From the NCBI GenBank assembly GCA_043757045.1, contig JAYVQC010000045.1, positions 1 through 36,059 on the forward strand: 36,059 bases of DNA, in the 5' to 3' direction. A program made the position numbers and the translations under genes. Positions within the stretch are counted from its first letter, which is position 1. Each line of letters opens with the position of its first letter. This document shows, piece after piece, positions 33,241-36,059 of this stretch. This DNA comes from JANNGC01 sp043757045. GTDB taxonomy: Bacteria > Verrucomicrobiota > Verrucomicrobiia > Limisphaerales > SIBH01. The notes beneath the pieces were generated by a model that saw nothing but the letters and a program-made list of their open reading frames with translations, made no database searches and had not been told where the DNA came from.

Positions 33241-33248
33241 GTTTGGGT

Positions 33249-33455
33249 TCATCTTAACTTCACGAAAACGCGCGGCGGTTCGCCTTTGCGCGCATGGTAA
33301 ATGATTTCGGACTTGTTCCCGCCGGCCGCAGGCGAACTGCAACCGCAGCCCGACTTGCACCCGAATTGAAACTTCCGCCGCCGCACCCGTCCCCACACGA
33401 GCAACGCCGCCGCCGTGGCGACGATGATGAGCGCGAGAGGTTGCTGCCAGTCCAT
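33249..33455 (-). CDS. Small Cys-rich membrane protein (FeoB-associated type)
   Basis: 68 aa from ATG 33455 (MDWQQPLALIIVATAAALLVW), one N-terminal transmembrane helix followed by a basic stop (GRVRRRK). A cysteine cluster FGCKSGCGCSSP then leads into a charged tail. The layout matches FeoB-associated Cys-rich membrane proteins, which are suspected to help ferrous-iron uptake, but no feo gene is nearby, so the role is open. A longer frame to 33491 exists; the promoter favours the shorter start. Confidence 0.55.
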   Translation of the reverse strand: MDWQQPLALIIVATAAALLVWGRVRRRKFQFGCKSGCGCSSPAAGGNKSEIIYHARKGEPPRVFVKLR

Positions 33456-33463
33456 GCAGCGCG

Positions 33464-33491
33464 AACATAGCCACGAAGCGCGGGAGCGCAA
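33464..33491 (-). promoter_or_regulatory. Putative promoter of the Cys-rich membrane protein gene
   Basis: On the minus strand TTGCGC (33491-33486), 16-nt spacer, TATGTT (33469-33464), then 8 nt to the ATG at 33455. Confidence 0.5.
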
Positions 33492-33524
33492 GGGACGGAA
33501 TTTTGCGCGGCGTGATGCGCCTGG

Positions 33525-33779
33525 TCAGGCCGCGTGGTGGGGCGAAACAGGGTCCTGCGCCTCCGGTTCAACGTGCGGAACCTTGGCCAGCACGCGGTCG
33601 AACTTCTCGCGTCTGCCGCGTGCGGCGCGCTCGCGGATGCAGCTGTCCGCATCAAGCACCGCGACCTTCTCGGCGAGAGCCCTGGCGATGAATTGGTCGA
33701 GCGGCACGCCATCGTCCTGCGCGAGAGACTGCGCGCGGCGGTGGAGCGATTCAGGAATGTTCACGTTCAGCGTGCTCAT
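33525..33779 (-). CDS. Orphan antitoxin-like ribbon-helix-helix protein
   Basis: 84 aa. The opening STLNVNIPESLHRRAQSLAQDDGVPLDQFIARALAEKVAVL is a typical CopG/HicB-type ribbon-helix-helix DNA-binding module, followed by an Arg/Glu-rich tail. Such proteins usually act as antitoxins and autoregulators, but no toxin gene lies on either side. TATTCT ends 9 nt before the ATG with TTGCAC 19 nt further up, a possible promoter with an overlong spacer. It may be solitary, or its partner may have been lost. Confidence 0.65.
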   Translation of the reverse strand: MSTLNVNIPESLHRRAQSLAQDDGVPLDQFIARALAEKVAVLDADSCIRERAARGRREKFDRVLAKVPHVEPEAQDPVSPHHAA

Positions 33780-33845
33780 GGTGCGGAAAGAATACGCAGG
33801 AAAACGTCCGCAGGTGCAAGGGGTGGAGACCCGGGACGGGTGAGT

Positions 33846-34289
33846 TCATTTCTTCCATGTAAAAATGATGCCCATATGATCCTTGTGCCGGCGAATCCGA
33901 ACCGGCCATAGATCGAAGACCAAGTCCTTCACCAAAAATCCCGCGACCGTTACCACCAACGCCAGCGCACTCCATTTCCACGGACTCATGACGACGGCGC
34001 GGCCAATCCCCGAGCCGAGCAGCACCAGACCCACGATGATGCCTGTGGCCCCGACCGTGGATTCCACGCACATGCACCGCGCTTTCCGGCGTGGACCTGA
34101 TTGCTCTGCCCGGCGATTCCTCGCCACGAGCCAGAGATCCCGTATCAGACTTTGGAAGAGGAGCAAACCCGACGTGGCCAAAAGCAGTGTTCCCACGCCG
34201 GCCCGGCCCGGCAAGGAGGGGCCGACCAGCCAGACTCCCGCTCCCAAAATCGGAATCAGCGCGAGTTCAGTCCTCTCAGCGGCAGTCAT
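33846..34289 (-). CDS. Four-helix membrane protein of unknown function
   Basis: 147 aa. Four hydrophobic segments (LALIPILGAGVWLVGPSL; VGTLLLATSGLLLFQSLI; GATGIIVGLVLLGSGIGRAVV; WSALALVVTVAGFLVKDLVF) with a basic loop RNRRAEQSGPRRKARCMCVES between the second and third, and a basic tail. Some internal two-fold symmetry is visible (LIRDLWLVARNRR and LVFDLWPVRIRRHK), suggesting a duplicated helix pair. One of the few genes here with a clear Shine-Dalgarno (AAGGAA, 5-6 nt before the ATG). Function unknown. Confidence 0.7.
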   Translation of the reverse strand: MTAAERTELALIPILGAGVWLVGPSLPGRAGVGTLLLATSGLLLFQSLIRDLWLVARNRRAEQSGPRRKARCMCVESTVGATGIIVGLVLLGSGIGRAVVMSPWKWSALALVVTVAGFLVKDLVFDLWPVRIRRHKDHMGIIFTWKK

Positions 34290-34605
34290 ATTGTTCCTTT
34301 CGGCTCAACGACCCAGGCTCAACGACGGCCCGTCGCCGTTCGCGCAGCGCAGGGTTGGCAGCAGAAGTGCCTGCGCGGTAACGTGCAGCGTGGCTTTCCC
34401 CGGCGGCTGGGTTTCTCATGAGTTTATGTCAGCAGAGCGCCGGGTTTGGGAAGGGTTTTCCGGGGCGAGGCGCACGCGTCGGACGCATCTGGTTCGGCGA
34501 GGCCGGGGGAAAAGCGGCGCCCAAGCGACCGCTTTTGGCGGGCCGTCATTTCAAGGGACATCCGCGTCATACACAAATCACGCCCGGTGCGGTGTCTATC
34601 AGGTG
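34290..34605. other. Intergenic region without a recognised gene
   Basis: GC-rich, 316 bp, between divergent small genes. At 34511-34532 it contains AAAGCGGCGCCCAAGCGACC plus GC, the core of the repeat at 23617 and 36031. Frames across it lack start context and protein-like text. Confidence 0.4.
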
Positions 34606-34821
34606 ATGAAACGCAAATTGCTTATCGCCGGAGCGGTCGTGGTGGCGCTGTTCGTGGGCCTAATCCTCGTCCTGGGGCTGATGAAATCGTCGCAGCACGC
34701 GACGCGGAACTATTACCAAGTCTCGGCGACCTCGGATGGCCAACTGGTCGTGGAACCGCCCGCGCGGAATACCTCCGTGGTCATGTCGAAGGCGAGCGTG
34801 ACGAATGCACCCGCGCGGTGA
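34606..34821 (+). CDS. Small single-pass membrane protein
   Basis: 71 aa. A basic start (MKRKLLIAG) and one transmembrane helix (AVVVALFVGLILVLGLM) precede a short polar, probably periplasmic tail. No family is recognised. The ATG at 34606 is supported by the membrane-protein start pattern and a nearby AGGTG; a frame extending far upstream crosses repeat DNA and is rejected. Short length makes the call tentative. Confidence 0.5.
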   Translation: MKRKLLIAGAVVVALFVGLILVLGLMKSSQHATRNYYQVSATSDGQLVVEPPARNTSVVMSKASVTNAPAR

Positions 34822-34878
34822 GTGCCCCCACCACACTTCGTCATTCGTCATTCGTGATTGGGAATTCCCCGCCAGGGG

Positions 34879-35886
34879 TCACACCCGGTCTTTGAAATAT
34901 TCGATGGTGCGTTGCAAACCATCCTCCAGCTTCACCACGGGTTCCCACTTGAGGATCGTTTTCGCGCGGGTGATGTCGGGCTGACGTTGCTTGGGGTCAT
35001 CTTGCGGCAGCGGCTTGTAGATGATTTTGCTCTTCGATCCCGTCAGGCGGATGATGCGTTCGGCGAATTCCAGAATGGTCAGCTCCTGCGGGTTGCCGAT
35101 GTTCACGGGGTCGGAAGTGTTGCTCATCATCAGGCGATAAATGCCCTCGAGCAGATCAGAGCAGTAGCAAAAGCTGCGCGTCTGCTGGCCCTTGCCGAAG
35201 ACGGTGAGCGGTTTCCCGGTCAGCGCCTGGCCCATGAAGGCCGGCACCACGCGGCCATCGCGCAGTCTCATGCGTGGGCCATAGGTGTTGAAGATGCGGA
35301 CGATGCGCGTGTCAATTTTGTGTTCGCGATGATAGGCCATCGTCATCGCCTCGGCGAAACGCTTCGACTCGTCGTAGCATCCGCGCGGGCCGACGGTGTT
35401 AACGTTGCCCCAGTATTCTTCCTTTTGCGGATGCACCAGCGGGTCGCCGTAAATCTCCGACGTGCTGGCGATGAGGAAGCGCGCACCCTTCTGCCGCGCG
35501 AGTCCGAGCGCCTTGTGCGTGCCGAGCGAACCGACCTTCAATGTCTGAATCGGGAGTTCGAGGTAATCAATCGGCGACGCGGGCGACGCGAAGTGCCAGA
35601 CGTAATCCACCGCTTCGTGGAGGAAGATGAACTCGGTGACGTCCTGCTGGATGAATTTGAAATTCGGATTGCCGCCGAGGTGTTCGATGTTCTCGACGGA
35701 GCCGGTGACGAAGTTATCAATGCCGATGACCTTGTGCCCGCGCGCGATGAGCAGGTCAGTGAGATGCGAGCCGAGGAAGCCCGCCGCGCCGGTGATGACA
35801 CTGATGGGCTGGGAGGATTTCGTTTTGGCCGCGGCCGGGCGGTTCGAGATTTTTTGTGATGTCGGCTTGCGCTGCACTTTCGTCAT
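34879..35886 (-). CDS. UDP-glucuronate decarboxylase-like epimerase/dehydratase (UXS type)
   Basis: 335 aa from ATG 35886. Extended SDR: NAD motif TGAAGFLGSHL at 32-42, then GIDNFVTGSVENI, HFASPASPIDYLELPIQTLKVGS, STSEIYGDPLVHPQ, catalytic Tyr171-x3-Lys175 in GCYDESKRFAEAM, and RIFNTYGPRMRLRDGRVVPAF. This set matches UDP-xylose synthase, which decarboxylates UDP-glucuronate to UDP-xylose for glycans. A basic, Ser/Lys-rich N-terminal stretch of 26 residues precedes the fold. A related dTDP- or UDP-sugar dehydratase is possible but less likely. TAGTCT ends 7 nt before the ATG. Confidence 0.9.
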   Translation of the reverse strand: MTKVQRKPTSQKISNRPAAAKTKSSQPISVITGAAGFLGSHLTDLLIARGHKVIGIDNFVTGSVENIEHLGGNPNFKFIQQDVTEFIFLHEAVDYVWHFASPASPIDYLELPIQTLKVGSLGTHKALGLARQKGARFLIASTSEIYGDPLVHPQKEEYWGNVNTVGPRGCYDESKRFAEAMTMAYHREHKIDTRIVRIFNTYGPRMRLRDGRVVPAFMGQALTGKPLTVFGKGQQTRSFCYCSDLLEGIYRLMMSNTSDPVNIGNPQELTILEFAERIIRLTGSKSKIIYKPLPQDDPKQRQPDITRAKTILKWEPVVKLEDGLQRTIEYFKDRV

Positions 35887-35893
35887 GGGCGCG

Positions 35894-35923
35894 AGACTAA
35901 CGAGACGGACGGGGAAATTCCAA
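35894..35923 (-). promoter_or_regulatory. Putative leaderless-type promoter of the UXS gene
   Basis: On the minus strand TTGGAA (35923-35918), 18-nt spacer, TAGTCT (35899-35894), then 7 nt to the ATG at 35886. Confidence 0.5.
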
Positions 35924-36014
35924 AATACAAATTCCAAAACTCAAAAAGCTCCTCACGCCAAGTCCGCAAAGGACGCAAAGAGGAAAGCTGCGATGGCCAA
36001 CTTTTGAGCTAGCG

Positions 36015-36058
36015 GCCAGTCCACGATCCGAAAGCGGCGCTAAAGCGACCGCACTCCA
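36015..36058. repeat. 45-bp dispersed repeat, copy 2
   Basis: GCCAGTCC, then AAAGCGGCGCTAAAGCGACC followed by GCACTCCA, matching 23600-23644 with a few changes. It runs to the window edge, so its full extent is not visible. Confidence 0.75.
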
Positions 36059-36059
36059 A

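Overview
The window looks like chromosomal DNA from a verrucomicrobium, probably a soil or sediment relative of Pedosphaera/Limisphaera. I judge this from gene content, not from a database search. The markers are a PVC-type dehydrogenase-like protein with a C-terminal CxxCH heme site, a DUF1080 protein, menaquinone synthesis by the futalosine route (MqnE), PPK2, a DUF4956 protein, and many short GC-rich palindromic repeats. Most of the sequence is GC-rich; about 240-2100 is visibly more AT-rich and reads as accessory DNA.

Layout. 1-3000 is accessory: a partial gene end, a small membrane protein, an NHL-repeat secreted protein, a decayed gene split by a 162-bp MITE-like element, and a RelE/ParE-type toxin-antitoxin pair. 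3000-7700 holds an FAH-family enzyme, moeA (minus), mqnE and a GDP-mannose 3,5-epimerase-like enzyme. 7700-10550 (minus) has a DUF4956-HlyD pair ending in a clear terminator, then a membrane-anchored TPR protein. 10670-14920 has a NfeD-type membrane protease, a DUF1080 protein, radC and recA. 15060-18200 has a Gfo/Idh oxidoreductase (minus), then a GmhA-like isomerase, a small protein plus HNH nuclease, and a GmhB-like phosphatase. 18200-21200 has a UgtP/MGDG-synthase-like glycosyltransferase, a PilP/GspC-like membrane protein and PPK2. 21285-28191 has a secreted repeat protein, tyrS and a 971-aa multidomain cytochrome-bearing protein. 28216-33240 is a minus-strand operon: hsp20, lon, a lipoprotein-sorting-like protein and a TPR membrane protein. 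The window ends with small membrane or Cys-rich proteins, an orphan antitoxin and a UDP-glucuronate decarboxylase.

Four observations stand out. (1) lon is intact in frame except for one TAG at exactly the Walker A lysine codon. (2) Many genes have a -35/-10 pair whose -10 ends 6-8 nt before the start codon, with no Shine-Dalgarno; this implies leaderless mRNAs and corrects several start sites. (3) A mobile element at 2274-2435 has perfect 23-bp terminal inverted repeats and a 9-bp target duplication. (4) Paired palindromic repeats occur between genes, and one pair lies inside a coding sequence. No rRNA, tRNA or CRISPR array was recognised.
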